Source: Verrucomicrobiia bacterium DG1235
GTDB taxonomy: Bacteria > Verrucomicrobiota > Verrucomicrobiia > Opitutales > Opitutaceae
NCBI GenBank assembly: GCA_000155695.1
Contig: DS990592.1
Coordinates: 1,822,556-1,886,555, forward strand
Direction of reading: 5' to 3'
Length of the DNA stretch: 64,000 bases
The position numbers and the translations under genes were made by a program. The notes under the pieces were generated by a model, which had not been told where the DNA came from, ran no database searches, and worked only from the letters and a program-made list of their open reading frames with translations. Shown here one piece after another: positions 1 through 8,340 of the stretch (its first letter is position 1; each line of letters opens with the position of its first letter).

Positions 1-885
1 ATCCAACGGCTCCGCCAATCGCCGCACCAACGCGTCCGCCCCAAGACCCTCTTCATCCAGAACCGAAACCCCTAACGCATCCAAAACCCGGATACCTAAA
101 ATCCAATCCCGCAAATCGGCTTTCTCGAAAACATGCACAAACGCCTTCTCTTTGTCCCATCGAAAAACGAAATCTTCCGTTTGCTCTAAACCCTCAAAAT
201 ACCCCCCATCAAAAGCACCCCCGAGTTCCCGCAGCCAAGCCTCCGCCAGCTCCTGCCGCTTCCCCACAGCTGCGACCGCTTGCGAGTCCGAATACGGAAC
301 ATACCGCTTCGCCAAGTAACGCAACTGCCCCATCGAGCGCGATCTCGCCTCAAAGGCCACCACATACGCATCCGCCGCTTCCAAAAAAACCTCCTCCGGC
401 GTCTCGTTCTCAACCAATCGCCCAATTCCCATTTCAATCAAAATCGCTCCCACGCTCCGCCCGCTTCGCAAACGCAACCAAGCCAACGCTTCATCGTTCA
501 ACCATTCCGCAATGCGGGCCCGAGCCGCCGGACCGTCCAATCCCGCCAACTCCTCCCTCGCTTCCGCCAAGGTCGCACGAGCCCGTTCCGACTCTTCTTC
601 GCCCACTAAATCCTTACCCGCATAATAACGAAAGCTCCCCTCGTCGCCGCCCGCCAACAAGCCGTCCACAGACTCCCTCACCTCCCTTTCCGCATCCTCC
701 AAGCTGCGCGTATCCGCCTCAGCGATTAAGCGAACCAGCAACTCGTTTTCATTATCGACCACATCCCGCACCAGCCAAAGCACGCACACCACCGGCACCA
801 CGATCCCCAACGCCAAAAGCAAATAGGTCACCCAGGCCGAAGCCTGGGCGCCTTTCATTGACCCGTTTTTCTTTAGCCAACCCAT
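1..885 (-). CDS. Membrane-anchored protein of unknown function, cut by the window edge
   Basis: The frame is open from an ATG at 883-885 to base 1 (295 codons), so the C-terminus lies outside the window. One hydrophobic segment (about residues 18-40) is followed by a long, charged, Glu/Ala/Arg-rich region that looks helical, as in the extracytoplasmic sensor part of a histidine kinase or a coiled-coil envelope protein; no catalytic motif is visible. The start is one base after the stop of the upstream DUF3108-like gene, so the two are probably translationally coupled, and an AAGGA-like ribosome site lies about 12 bases before the ATG. I do not recognise the family. A sensor kinase is a guess that the missing part would settle. 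Confidence 0.65.
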   Translation of the reverse strand, partial: MGWLKKNGSMKGAQASAWVTYLLLALGIVVPVVCVLWLVRDVVDNENELLVRLIAEADTRSLEDAEREVRESVDGLLAGGDEGSFRYYAGKDLVGEEESERARATLAEAREELAGLDGPAARARIAEWLNDEALAWLRLRSGRSVGAILIEMGIGRLVENETPEEVFLEAADAYVVAFEARSRSMGQLRYLAKRYVPYSDSQAVAAVGKRQELAEAWLRELGGAFDGGYFEGLEQTEDFVFRWDKEKAFVHVFEKADLRDWILGIRVLDALGVSVLDEEGLGADALVRRLAEPLD

Positions 886-886
886 G

Positions 887-2359
887 CTAAGGTGTTTCCT
901 TCAAGCTCTCCACGATTCCTTCCAAAACAGGAACCATGTCAGCCTCGTCGCCCTTCGCGATCATCGCTTCGAAAATATAATGCTTTTCGTCACCAAGAAG
1001 CGCATACATGTAGACGTCATCGCCATTTGGCTTGCTATCGTCCATAGCCATTCGACACGCCACGCCCTCTAGATTCCCCACGCGAATCGCTTTCGTCCAA
1101 TCCTCGTCCAAGGCACCCCCTTTGCGCTTTTCCAGAAGCCGCTCCTTCGCTTTCTCCACAAAGAGCGCCACACTCAAAGGCTCCTCTGCATTCAACTTTA
1201 TATTCGTGCGGGCATCCACCGCGTACAAGCCGCGCACCATCGGTTCGGCAAACCAAATCCGCTGACGCTCCTCCGAGTTCCCACGATCATGCGGTACCGC
1301 CGCCCAAGCCGATGGAATCTCTACAGAAAAGCCAAGCTCCTCATTCCGGTACTCCATCTTGGAATCGTAGTCGACCGTCTCGACTTTAGTAAGGATCGCC
1401 TCCAGTCCACCATTAACCAACTTGATCGGCAGCCGGCGATCATCCGCCGTGAAGTACGCCGTCTGCTTTTGCCCGGCAAACGAAATTTTCACCGAGTAAC
1501 AATCAACCATTCCCAACGCTGTATCCATTTTCTCGATTTCTCCCACTTCGAAATTTATATCCACCGGCACTCCAGAAAACGTAACGAATATTTTTTTCTC
1601 CATCGCGTATCCAACTTCCAAAGGCAACTGGCGCATCAACTCGTGGGCTTGCTCGTTGTCGTAGACCTGTTCCTGGAAATTATACGACCGCTCCGAATCT
1701 GAATTCGCGAACTCCACCTTCGCGGATAGCCCATCCTCTCCATACCAGGCCCGCACCGTTCCCATCGTATCCAAATTCATTTCACTGTAAGCAGATCGAA
1801 ACGTTTCCGGGTCGAATTCCACCGCCGTCGCCCGATTCCCGTTCAGCATAAACCGAGTCTCCTTGCGCCAAAACTCGCGCCCCTCCCACTCGTAGCGAGA
1901 GATCGTCGAAAAGCTGAATCCCAACGTATTGCCAGTCGGCAGCACCCACTTGAAGTGCGTTCGCTCCCCATCCGTCCACGGCGTTATCTCGGGCACGAAA
2001 TCCTTCGGCAAAATCGCCGTCGCCTCCGCAACCCAAGGCGCTTCGTCCGGATAATTCTCTACCAAATCTCCTAGAAGCTTGAACGCCAAAGCCTTCTTAC
2101 CTTGCTCCAGGTAAACCGACGCCAAGCGAAAGCACGTTTCCGCAGCCAAAGACTCCAGCAATTCCGTCTCCGCCAGAATCCCCTCGTACGCCAAGGCCGC
2201 CGAGTCGAGATCCCCCTCGCCTTCGTGCAAGTAGATGCCTCGCTCCAACTCGTCCGCCAGCTTCAAAGCCACCGACGCTTCCTGCCCAAAAACCAAAGCG
2301 GACGAAGCCAACATCGCCGCCGCTGCCAAAACCGAATTATATCTCAAACGTATCTTCAT
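887..2359 (-). CDS. Secreted protein with TPR-like N-terminus and DUF3108-like domain
   Basis: 490 residues with a clear signal peptide (cleavage near Ala/Gly 25, before QEA). Residues about 30-115 look like helical TPR-type repeats (YLEQGKKALAFKLLGDLVE). The middle contains a DUF3108-like stretch: a Cys-containing strand (VDCYSVKISF), then YFTADDRRLPIKL, typical of outer-membrane-associated proteins of unknown role. The last about 130 residues (EELGFSVEIPSAW onward) resemble a PsbP/DUF1795-like fold. It probably acts in the periplasm or at the outer membrane; substrate and role are unknown. It is first in an operon with the truncated membrane protein downstream. The DUF3108 assignment is by motif only. 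Confidence 0.75.
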   Translation of the reverse strand: MKIRLRYNSVLAAAAMLASSALVFGQEASVALKLADELERGIYLHEGEGDLDSAALAYEGILAETELLESLAAETCFRLASVYLEQGKKALAFKLLGDLVENYPDEAPWVAEATAILPKDFVPEITPWTDGERTHFKWVLPTGNTLGFSFSTISRYEWEGREFWRKETRFMLNGNRATAVEFDPETFRSAYSEMNLDTMGTVRAWYGEDGLSAKVEFANSDSERSYNFQEQVYDNEQAHELMRQLPLEVGYAMEKKIFVTFSGVPVDINFEVGEIEKMDTALGMVDCYSVKISFAGQKQTAYFTADDRRLPIKLVNGGLEAILTKVETVDYDSKMEYRNEELGFSVEIPSAWAAVPHDRGNSEERQRIWFAEPMVRGLYAVDARTNIKLNAEEPLSVALFVEKAKERLLEKRKGGALDEDWTKAIRVGNLEGVACRMAMDDSKPNGDDVYMYALLGDEKHYIFEAMIAKGDEADMVPVLEGIVESLKETP

Positions 2360-2395
2360 AGTTCCACCATCCTAGCGGACCCGTGTTACCCGCTT

Positions 2396-2411
2396 GTTAC
2401 CATCAAGTAAC
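2396..2411. promoter_or_regulatory. Candidate operator: inverted repeat between divergent genes
   Basis: GTTAC, six bases, GTAAC form a perfect inverted repeat, with further TTACC half-motifs on both sides at roughly 11-base spacing. It lies 37 bases upstream of the minus-strand DUF3108-like gene and about 84 bases upstream of rsmG. The placement fits a regulator site in a divergent promoter. No regulator can be named and chance is possible. Confidence 0.25.
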
Positions 2412-2494
2412 CGATCTTACCTTTTTCCATCAACCCCTTAGCCTTCTTTTGTTTCGCCACCGGCCAAATTACTCCTTTCCTTTCCCAACTTCCT

Positions 2495-3133
2495 ATGAAC
2501 TTCGACCTTTCCATCGTCTCCAAACACCTGCCCGAACTCTCCCCTGAGCAAATCGCACAGCTCGCCCAATACGCCGAGCTCATCGCAGAGTGGAACAGCA
2601 AGATAAACCTCATTTCGCGCTCCGACGTCGAAAACCTCCCCAAGCGCCACATTCTCCACTCCCTCGCCATCGCCAAGGTCATGGCCTTCCAGCCTGACTC
2701 CACCGTCATCGACGTCGGCACCGGCGGCGGTTTCCCCGGCATCCCCCTCGCCATTGCCTTCCCCGAAACCCGCTTCCTCCTCGTCGACTCTATCGGCAAG
2801 AAAATCAAAGTCGTGCAAGACTGCATCGAACGCCTCGGCCTCACCAACGCCGTCGCCTTCAACTGCCGCGTCGAAGAAGTTGACCGCCAAGTGGACTTCA
2901 TCGTCGCCCGCGCCGTCACCCAACTCCCGAAGTTCATGGACTGGATCCGCAAAAAAATAAAGCGCTCCGGCTTCAACGAGCTCCCAAACGGCGTCCTTTA
3001 CCTCAAAGGCGGCGACCTCGCCGAAGAACTCGCCTCCATCCCGGAAAAAGCCAAGCCCTATCCCATCCGCGACTTCTTCGACTACGACGAATTCGACCAA
3101 AAATACGTCATCCACGTCCCCGTAAAAAGGTAG
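2495..3133 (+). CDS. rsmG: 16S rRNA (guanine-527-N7)-methyltransferase RsmG
   Basis: A 212-residue class I SAM-dependent methyltransferase of the GidB/RsmG family, which methylates N7 of G527 in 16S rRNA; loss is known in other bacteria to give low-level streptomycin resistance. The family pattern is complete: helical N-terminus with EWNSKINLISR, RHILHSLA, the SAM-binding VIDVGTGGGFPGIPLAI (about residues 71-87), VDSIGKKIKVV, and the ARAV motif followed by a late LKGG. Length is normal (E. coli 207). The ATG follows a pyrimidine-rich leader with no good ribosome site. It is not next to mnmG or parA, where gidB is often found; its downstream neighbour is a SNF2 helicase. Confidence 0.95.
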   Translation: MNFDLSIVSKHLPELSPEQIAQLAQYAELIAEWNSKINLISRSDVENLPKRHILHSLAIAKVMAFQPDSTVIDVGTGGGFPGIPLAIAFPETRFLLVDSIGKKIKVVQDCIERLGLTNAVAFNCRVEEVDRQVDFIVARAVTQLPKFMDWIRKKIKRSGFNELPNGVLYLKGGDLAEELASIPEKAKPYPIRDFFDYDEFDQKYVIHVPVKR

Positions 3134-3143
3134 GTACCGAGCC

Positions 3144-3187
3144 CCGCGACACTCGCGGAGCAAAGCGATAAGACACGAGCTTGCTCG
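3144..3187. other. Two short hairpins after rsmG
   Basis: CCGCGA-CAC-TCGCGG (3144-3158) and CGAGC-TT-GCTCG (3176-3187) are perfect short inverted repeats 11-54 bases after the rsmG stop. Neither has a T-run, so they are weak candidates for intrinsic termination. They may be a REP-like element or mRNA 3' end structures. Confidence 0.35.
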
Positions 3188-3202
3188 CGAACCCGAAGCC
3201 AT

Positions 3203-3258
3203 CTTCATACTTCATACTTCATACTTCACCCTTCATCCCTCACCCTTCATCCTTCCAA
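3203..3258 (+). repeat. Heptanucleotide tandem repeat, 8 units
   Basis: Eight consecutive 7-base units: CTTCATA three times, then CTTCACC, CTTCATC, CCTCACC, CTTCATC and CTTCCAA. The array ends two bases before the GTG start of the SNF2 gene, so it occupies the place where a ribosome-binding site would be. The first three units are identical and later ones degenerate, as in an array that grows by slippage. A related array lies directly before mutS and another inside mutS. Confidence 0.9.
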
Positions 3259-3260
3259 GA

Positions 3261-5735
3261 GTGCGTCTCCGCATCATCCTACCGCCCAATCTCGAAACCG
3301 CCGCCCCCCGCGACGCCATTCCCACCAAACTCGAGATCGCCCTACCCAACGGACAAAACGTACGCCCGGAAACCCTCACGCCCGACAAGCTAGGCGAGCT
3401 CGACGAAGCGGGTCGCGTCGCCGCCTTCTCCCTCTTCCAATGGTGCGGCGGCAAGCTCTCCTCCTTCCTCCAACTCGACCGCGAAAAGCTCGGCACCCTC
3501 GTATCCACCCTCTCCGGACAAGAGGACTTCTTCTGGGCTAACCGCCCCAAAGAGCCCATCGCCTGGAACGGCTCCGAACTCATCGGCGTCACCGAACACA
3601 TAAAACAAGCCGAGCCCCCTCAACCCGAGCTAGGAGCGACCTTGGTCGCAAACACACAACCAGCCTCCGCCGCCCCCGAACCAGAAGCGCCCACACCCCT
3701 CGTCTTCGACGGCAAGCCCCTCACCGTAGACGGCTCCCAACACTACCTCGCCATCTCACTCCCCTCACGCGAACACCCATACTACGAGGAAATCCGAGAA
3801 CTCCTCCAAACCTACCGATTCAAGCTCGAGCCAGGAAACCGAAAATGGTGGCTGCGCGACCGCCACCAAACCCTCAACTTCCTCGGCGAACACTGGTCCG
3901 ATCTCGAACATCGCTACCAAGCGGACTTCACCCAAAACTTCGAACAACGCGTCTCCACCCTACCGGAAGCCAAAATCAAAACCGAAGTCGTCGAAGAACG
4001 AAACGGTTACAACCTCACTGTATCCATCACCGCAGGACAAGCTTCTCAACAGGACATCAGCCAAAGCCTCAACACCGGCAAGCACTACATAGAAACCGGA
4101 GAAAAGGTCTACCTCATCAAACGCTCCCGACTCGACTCCCTCAACACCGTCCAGAAGCAACTCACCGGCGACTTCAACGCCCCCCTCCTCCACAACGGCA
4201 GCTACAAGATCCCCTACTCCCGCAGCCTCGAAATCGAAGAACCCCTCTCCGAGCTCAATCCCAACTTCAAGCCACCCGCCACCTGGCGCTCCCGCAGCGA
4301 AGCCCTCAAGCACCTCGAGAAACTCGCCGCACCAAAGCTCTCCCCCTCCCTCTCAGCCACCCTCCGCCCCTACCAAAAAACCGGCGTCGCTTGGCTGTAT
4401 CATCTTTTTCAACACCAGCTCGGCGGCATCCTCGCCGACGAAATGGGCCTCGGCAAAACCCTCCAAGCCCTCGCCCTCATCAGCTCCCTCAAAAATGATT
4501 CAAGCCCGTCCTCGCTAAACCAACCCACCCTCATCGTCTGCCCCGCCTCCCTCGTCGAAAACTGGCGACGCGAAGCCGCCAAGTTCACCCCCGAGCTCAA
4601 GACCTTCTGCAACCACGGTACCAACCGCATCAAGACCCCCGCCCAAGCCGCCGCCTACGATCTCATCATCACCTCCTACGGTACCCTCATCCGCGACAAG
4701 AAACGCCTCGGCGAAATCAACCTGCGCTGCGTCATCGCCGACGAAGCCCAACACATCAAGAACCGACGGACCCAAAACGCCAAAGCCCTCACCGCCCTGC
4801 AAACCGAAGGACGTATCCTCCTCACGGGTACGCCCATCGAAAACAGTATCCAAGATCTCATGTCGCTGCTCGACTTCATCATGCCGGGCGGCTGGAAACC
4901 CATCCCCACCGGAGCCCGCGGAGACGAGAGACGCTGGCACGAGCGACGCATCCTCGATCAGGCAGCCCCTTACATTCTACGCCGCACAAAGAACAAAGTC
5001 GCCACCGAGCTGCCGGAGAAGATCGAGCAAATCCTCTTCATGGAGATGACCCCAGCTCAGAAGAAAACCTACGAGGCAGCCCGCCAAAACGCCGAGGCGG
5101 AAATCTCCCAGCTCGAAAAATCCGGAGCCAGCGAAGGAGCCCTCCGCATGAAGACGCTCACCCAACTGCTCCGCCTCCGCCAAACCTGTTGCGACCCGCG
5201 TCTACTCGACAAATCGCTCGACGCCACCGCCTCCTCAAAACTCAACTCCTTCCTCGAGCTCCTCGAAGAATCCATCGACGGCGGACACCGCATCCTCGTC
5301 TTCTCCCAATTCGTATCCCTTCTCTCGATACTCAAAGAACAGCTCGACTCCGAGAACATCCCCTACTGTTACATCGACGGCTCCACCCGCAACCGCATGG
5401 CCGAAGTCGACCGCTTCAATGATTCGGACGACATTCCCATCTTCCTCATCTCCCTCAAAGCCGGAGGCACCGGGCTCAACCTCACCGCCGCCGACACCGT
5501 CGTACACTTCGACCCCTGGTGGAACCCCGCAGCCGAAGCTCAAGCCACCGACCGCGCCCACCGCATCGGCCAGACCAAAGTCGTCACCAGCTACAAGCTC
5601 ATCGTCTCCGACTCCGTCGAGGAGAAGGTCCTTCAACTACAGCAACAAAAACGCAAGCTCCTCGAAGACGTCTTCGAAGCCAGCGAAGCCGCCAACGCCA
5701 AAATCACCCTGCAAGACCTCAAACAACTCCTCTAG
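3261..5735 (+). CDS. SNF2-family DEAD/DEAH helicase (RapA/HepA-like)
   Basis: 824 residues. The first about 360 are family-specific, with no recognised SWIM zinc finger, and a Pro/Ala linker sits near residue 125. The C-terminal half is a full SNF2 ATPase: TLRPYQKTGVAWL, Walker A DEMGLGKT at about 393, the TSYGTLIRD motif, Walker B DEAQ at about 494, LLTGTPIENS, then the helicase C domain with GGTGLNLT, HFDPWWNPA and motif VI DRAHRIGQTK near 765. These proteins are DNA-dependent translocases that remodel protein-DNA or transcription complexes. The GTG start is the first usable codon: the heptad array lies immediately upstream and no in-frame ATG, GTG or TTG precedes it there. Specific role unknown. 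Confidence 0.92.
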   Translation: MRLRIILPPNLETAAPRDAIPTKLEIALPNGQNVRPETLTPDKLGELDEAGRVAAFSLFQWCGGKLSSFLQLDREKLGTLVSTLSGQEDFFWANRPKEPIAWNGSELIGVTEHIKQAEPPQPELGATLVANTQPASAAPEPEAPTPLVFDGKPLTVDGSQHYLAISLPSREHPYYEEIRELLQTYRFKLEPGNRKWWLRDRHQTLNFLGEHWSDLEHRYQADFTQNFEQRVSTLPEAKIKTEVVEERNGYNLTVSITAGQASQQDISQSLNTGKHYIETGEKVYLIKRSRLDSLNTVQKQLTGDFNAPLLHNGSYKIPYSRSLEIEEPLSELNPNFKPPATWRSRSEALKHLEKLAAPKLSPSLSATLRPYQKTGVAWLYHLFQHQLGGILADEMGLGKTLQALALISSLKNDSSPSSLNQPTLIVCPASLVENWRREAAKFTPELKTFCNHGTNRIKTPAQAAAYDLIITSYGTLIRDKKRLGEINLRCVIADEAQHIKNRRTQNAKALTALQTEGRILLTGTPIENSIQDLMSLLDFIMPGGWKPIPTGARGDERRWHERRILDQAAPYILRRTKNKVATELPEKIEQILFMEMTPAQKKTYEAARQNAEAEISQLEKSGASEGALRMKTLTQLLRLRQTCCDPRLLDKSLDATASSKLNSFLELLEESIDGGHRILVFSQFVSLLSILKEQLDSENIPYCYIDGSTRNRMAEVDRFNDSDDIPIFLISLKAGGTGLNLTAADTVVHFDPWWNPAAEAQATDRAHRIGQTKVVTSYKLIVSDSVEEKVLQLQQQKRKLLEDVFEASEAANAKITLQDLKQLL

Positions 5736-5808
5736 CCCCCACCCCTTTCTCTCCACACGCTCCCTCCCTCACAACTTCCAAACTTCCAACCTCCCCAAGC
5801 CCCTACTC

Positions 5809-5844
5809 CGGAACACGAAACGCGCAACGTTACACGTTTCGCGC
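5809..5844 (+). repeat. 36-nt intergenic hairpin element, copy 1
   Basis: First of three near-identical 36-base copies (others at 6753-6788 and 34823-34858, same orientation). Positions 8-14 (CGAAACG) pair with 27-33 (CGTTTCG) around a 12-base loop containing AACGTTA. It lies between the convergent ends of the SNF2 and PaaX-like genes. There is no T-run after the stem, so it is not an ordinary terminator. The form resembles a REP-type palindromic element. Confidence 0.85.
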
Positions 5845-5891
5845 CCCAGCCCAACCCAACCTCAACTCTCATTTCACGCGAATCAAGTTGC

Positions 5892-6659
5892 TCAGCTTCC
5901 CTTAAACTTTCGAAAAACCGACGCCCTTAACTCGAACGCCTCTTTTCCTCTGTAATTATCAGGCAGCAATGCCTTCGGCAGAAACGGATCCAACTCAAAA
6001 GCTACCCGCCAAAGAGTGTTCTCTTCCTCCAACCAAATCCGAGCGCGCGCTTCATCCGAATCCGGCATCGGCCGACTCCTGAGAAAGGAAATGAGTTTCT
6101 CATAGGCCTCGTTAATTGCCTTAAAATCCCAGCCCTCTCTCACGATATCTCGATCCTCATTTAGACCAAACGGCTTCCCCTCGAAAAGCGCCATGCAAGA
6201 CGGCGGTATCTTGAGTCCTTCGATTTCCGCTTTCCAAGCCTCATCGAAAATGGGCGAAACCCGCACGCTACCCTGCAAACCTCCAAAGCGTCGCCTTTGC
6301 AGCCATTGATTCAGTTCCGTCCGGCGCTTCCTAGACGCGCTCGGCAAATCGAAAGTTATCAATCGCCAGACACCATCCCAATCCGCTTCCCAACGCCGAA
6401 CTGGATCAATCTCATCGGTAACATTGTTTATTCCCGCTTCGGTCAAGCGCGCCACCCACTGTCCCTCTTCACCTTCCACCTCGAGTTCCAACAAGCCATT
6501 CTTCTCCATCCTCCGAAGGTGTTTCAAAAAAGCTCGCTCATCCTCGTAGCTGCCTCCCCATCCCAAGCCACACCGCGGAGCGCTAAGCGACCGCAGGGCA
6601 TCAAGTCCAGCCGCGACCGAGAGTTCAATGATAAGGCGAGAGCGAATACCAAGACGCAT
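5892..6659 (-). CDS. PaaX-family transcriptional regulator (Cas2-like middle domain)
   Basis: About 255 residues with the three-part plan of PaaX, the repressor of phenylacetate degradation: an N-terminal winged helix (RSRLIIELSVAAGLD through the TEAGI segment), a central domain with DGVWRLITFDLP and RFGGLQGSVRVSP, known in the family to adopt a Cas2-like ferredoxin fold, and a helical C-terminus. No phenylacetate genes lie nearby, so the regulon is unknown. The frame extends upstream to a GTG (6701), but that adds only a hydrophobic leader unlike the family; the ATG at 6659 is preferred. Two copies of the 36-nt hairpin element flank it, one on each side. Confidence 0.8.
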   Translation of the reverse strand: MRLGIRSRLIIELSVAAGLDALRSLSAPRCGLGWGGSYEDERAFLKHLRRMEKNGLLELEVEGEEGQWVARLTEAGINNVTDEIDPVRRWEADWDGVWRLITFDLPSASRKRRTELNQWLQRRRFGGLQGSVRVSPIFDEAWKAEIEGLKIPPSCMALFEGKPFGLNEDRDIVREGWDFKAINEAYEKLISFLRSRPMPDSDEARARIWLEEENTLWRVAFELDPFLPKALLPDNYRGKEAFELRASVFRKFKGS

Positions 6660-6752
6660 AATAAACAAGAACAGGATTAGTAACAGAAAAGGTCCCAGCA
6701 CCCATAAACGCTACTTTAATAGAAAATAGAACCCTTTGAAATCACCATAGCT

Positions 6753-6788
6753 CGGAACGCGAAAAGCGCAACGTTACACTTTTCGCGC
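6753..6788 (+). repeat. 36-nt intergenic hairpin element, copy 2
   Basis: It differs from copy 1 at three positions. Two of them (13 C to A, 28 G to T) face each other in the stem, so the pair changes from C-G to A-T and pairing is kept. The third (7 A to G) creates an additional G-C pair at the base of the stem. It lies between the divergent PaaX-like gene and the unknown gene at 6884. Confidence 0.85.
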
Positions 6789-6883
6789 ACCACGCCTCCT
6801 ATTTCGCTTGGATCTCTTAAAAGAGCTTAACGTCTTTTGCGGAATTGATTGGCAAGATAAGCAACGTATCCGAATATTCTGAC

Positions 6884-7891
6884 ATGGCATTGAGACTTGG
6901 AGACTATATCGAAGGGGGAGAGCTTCTAAACCTTGAGACAAATACTACGCACGGCTGGCTGAAACTTAGAGGCATAGCCAAACCGCTGGGCTTCGAGCTA
7001 CTCGGAAATCCAGGCAAAGATCTTGTTGGAAGACATCTGAGATTCGAATGCTCTGCATCTCCCTTGAAATGCGAAGAGCGGCTGGACGCTCGAAATCTCC
7101 AATTGCCTGATCGTTTCATAGGGGCTACTGGAACGATGACGGCGAACCACCAAACCAGACTCTTCGACTGCTCCGTAGAAGAATTCCTAAGACTGTGCAA
7201 ACGCGGCACTCCACCACCTACCTTCTGGAAACGATGCGTTTATCTGGAATGGTTCGGCAATTGCGGACGAGTTCTACTAGAGCTTCCCGATCCGCGAGCC
7301 TATTTCGTCGAAGTGCTTGAAGGAAAAGAGATTCCCTTTCCGCTCGAGCCTCTTCCCGAGCCACCGCTTGACCAAAATGATCCTACTGGCGAATCAAGCC
7401 CCTTGGAAATTCTAGAAATATCAACTCAGGATGATGATACGCTAACGATCAACAAAACCAACATCTCACCTGATGAGGAAGAAGACCCATATGCGCTCTT
7501 TTCGGACGACTTCAAAAAGCTGATACAAACACAAGAGCCCGTAAAAACAAACACTCCTGATCAAGCCATAAACTACATTACCAGCATTCTAGACTCTTCC
7601 GAAGAAGGAGCCCCCCTGCGCTCACTCATAGGCCCAACTCCGGATTGGACGCAACTTGACGAGAAGCAGGTTGAAAATCACTTGAAACAGACCGTCGCTC
7701 TGCTTGCTCTACACAATATAGCTTTTCACATGTGCCCACATTTTACTTACGCCGATGCTGCTCGCTACCTATTCGAAGTTCTGGCCGATCAGGAATTGGC
7801 AAATTCTCAACTTAAGGGAACCTTGTGGTACGTCCACTACCATACCGCCGAGCATTGCGAGACCTGCGCAAAAACCTACCAAACGGACTAG
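6884..7891 (+). CDS. Conserved protein of unknown function
   Basis: 335 residues from the ATG at 6884; a TTG at 6845 would add 13 residues and neither has a good ribosome site. The N-terminal about 115 residues form a compact beta-rich unit (LNLETNTTHGWLKLRG, then a DLVGRHLRFE-type strand), a pattern I associate with uncharacterised Verrucomicrobiota and Planctomycetota proteins. Next comes an acidic, Pro-rich linker (about 155-230) and a helical C-terminus rich in His and Cys (MCPHF, HYHTAEHCETCAKT), which could bind a metal. No signal peptide or membrane segment is evident. No function is proposed. Confidence 0.7.
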   Translation: MALRLGDYIEGGELLNLETNTTHGWLKLRGIAKPLGFELLGNPGKDLVGRHLRFECSASPLKCEERLDARNLQLPDRFIGATGTMTANHQTRLFDCSVEEFLRLCKRGTPPPTFWKRCVYLEWFGNCGRVLLELPDPRAYFVEVLEGKEIPFPLEPLPEPPLDQNDPTGESSPLEILEISTQDDDTLTINKTNISPDEEEDPYALFSDDFKKLIQTQEPVKTNTPDQAINYITSILDSSEEGAPLRSLIGPTPDWTQLDEKQVENHLKQTVALLALHNIAFHMCPHFTYADAARYLFEVLADQELANSQLKGTLWYVHYHTAEHCETCAKTYQTD

Positions 7892-7937
7892 CAAGAGACT
7901 CGGATCATCGAGAGAAAAAGCCAGCATCAACGAAAGA

Positions 7938-8336
7938 CTAATAAAGCTCCAAGCCCTCGCTCGTTTCCTTCATCTTCAACACAGCCTTGCAGTCAATGCA
8001 ATCGGCACGCCTGGAAACCACCGGGACAGCAACCCAAAAAAACAGCAAGCTCAAGGCATTGAGCAAACTCAGCTGACGCGGTTTAACGTTCGTCGATCCA
8101 CAGCACGGACAGGTAAAAATGGTTTCCGACACTGCCGGCAACCCTAGCAGTTCCACCGCTCGCTCGTATTCAGAATCTGGAACTTCTAACTTAACACCGC
8201 CAATTGCCTGCGAATAAAACCAATCAACGCCTATCGTGTGACCGTCACGAATATTTGGAGACAACCCGCTCCCCTCCAAAACAGAGGCGGCCAAATACGC
8301 ATCATCCGCTTTCACATAGGCTCTGACAGTCTTCAT
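7938..8336 (-). CDS. DUF2007 protein with zinc ribbon and membrane segment
   Basis: 132 residues from the ATG at 8336. The N-terminal 70 residues (VRAYVKADDAYLAASVLEG, then VKLEVPDSEYERAVELL) match the DUF2007 ferredoxin-like fold, once described as a putative signal-transducing domain. A CPCC motif at about residue 78 and CIDC near 117 look like the two halves of a zinc ribbon, interrupted by a hydrophobic stretch (LSLLFFWVAVPVV) that may be a membrane segment. It starts four bases after the stop of the exonuclease gene upstream, so the two are cotranscribed. The frame continues upstream to 8432 only as overlap with that gene. Confidence 0.75.
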   Translation of the reverse strand: MKTVRAYVKADDAYLAASVLEGSGLSPNIRDGHTIGVDWFYSQAIGGVKLEVPDSEYERAVELLGLPAVSETIFTCPCCGSTNVKPRQLSLLNALSLLFFWVAVPVVSRRADCIDCKAVLKMKETSEGLELY

Positions 8337-8340
8337 CCGC

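Noticed and set aside
3203-3258. Heptad array as a CRISPR or tandem protein repeat
   Set aside because: Unit length is 7 bases with no spacers and it lies outside coding sequence.
5809-5844. Hairpin element as an intrinsic terminator of the SNF2 gene
   Set aside because: No T-run follows the stem on either strand, and the same element occurs in a divergent region where a terminator would make no sense.
5892-6659. PaaX-like gene read as a CRISPR Cas2
   Set aside because: Only the middle domain shares the Cas2 fold. The winged-helix N-terminus and the C-terminal domain are those of PaaX, and no CRISPR array or other cas gene is in the window.
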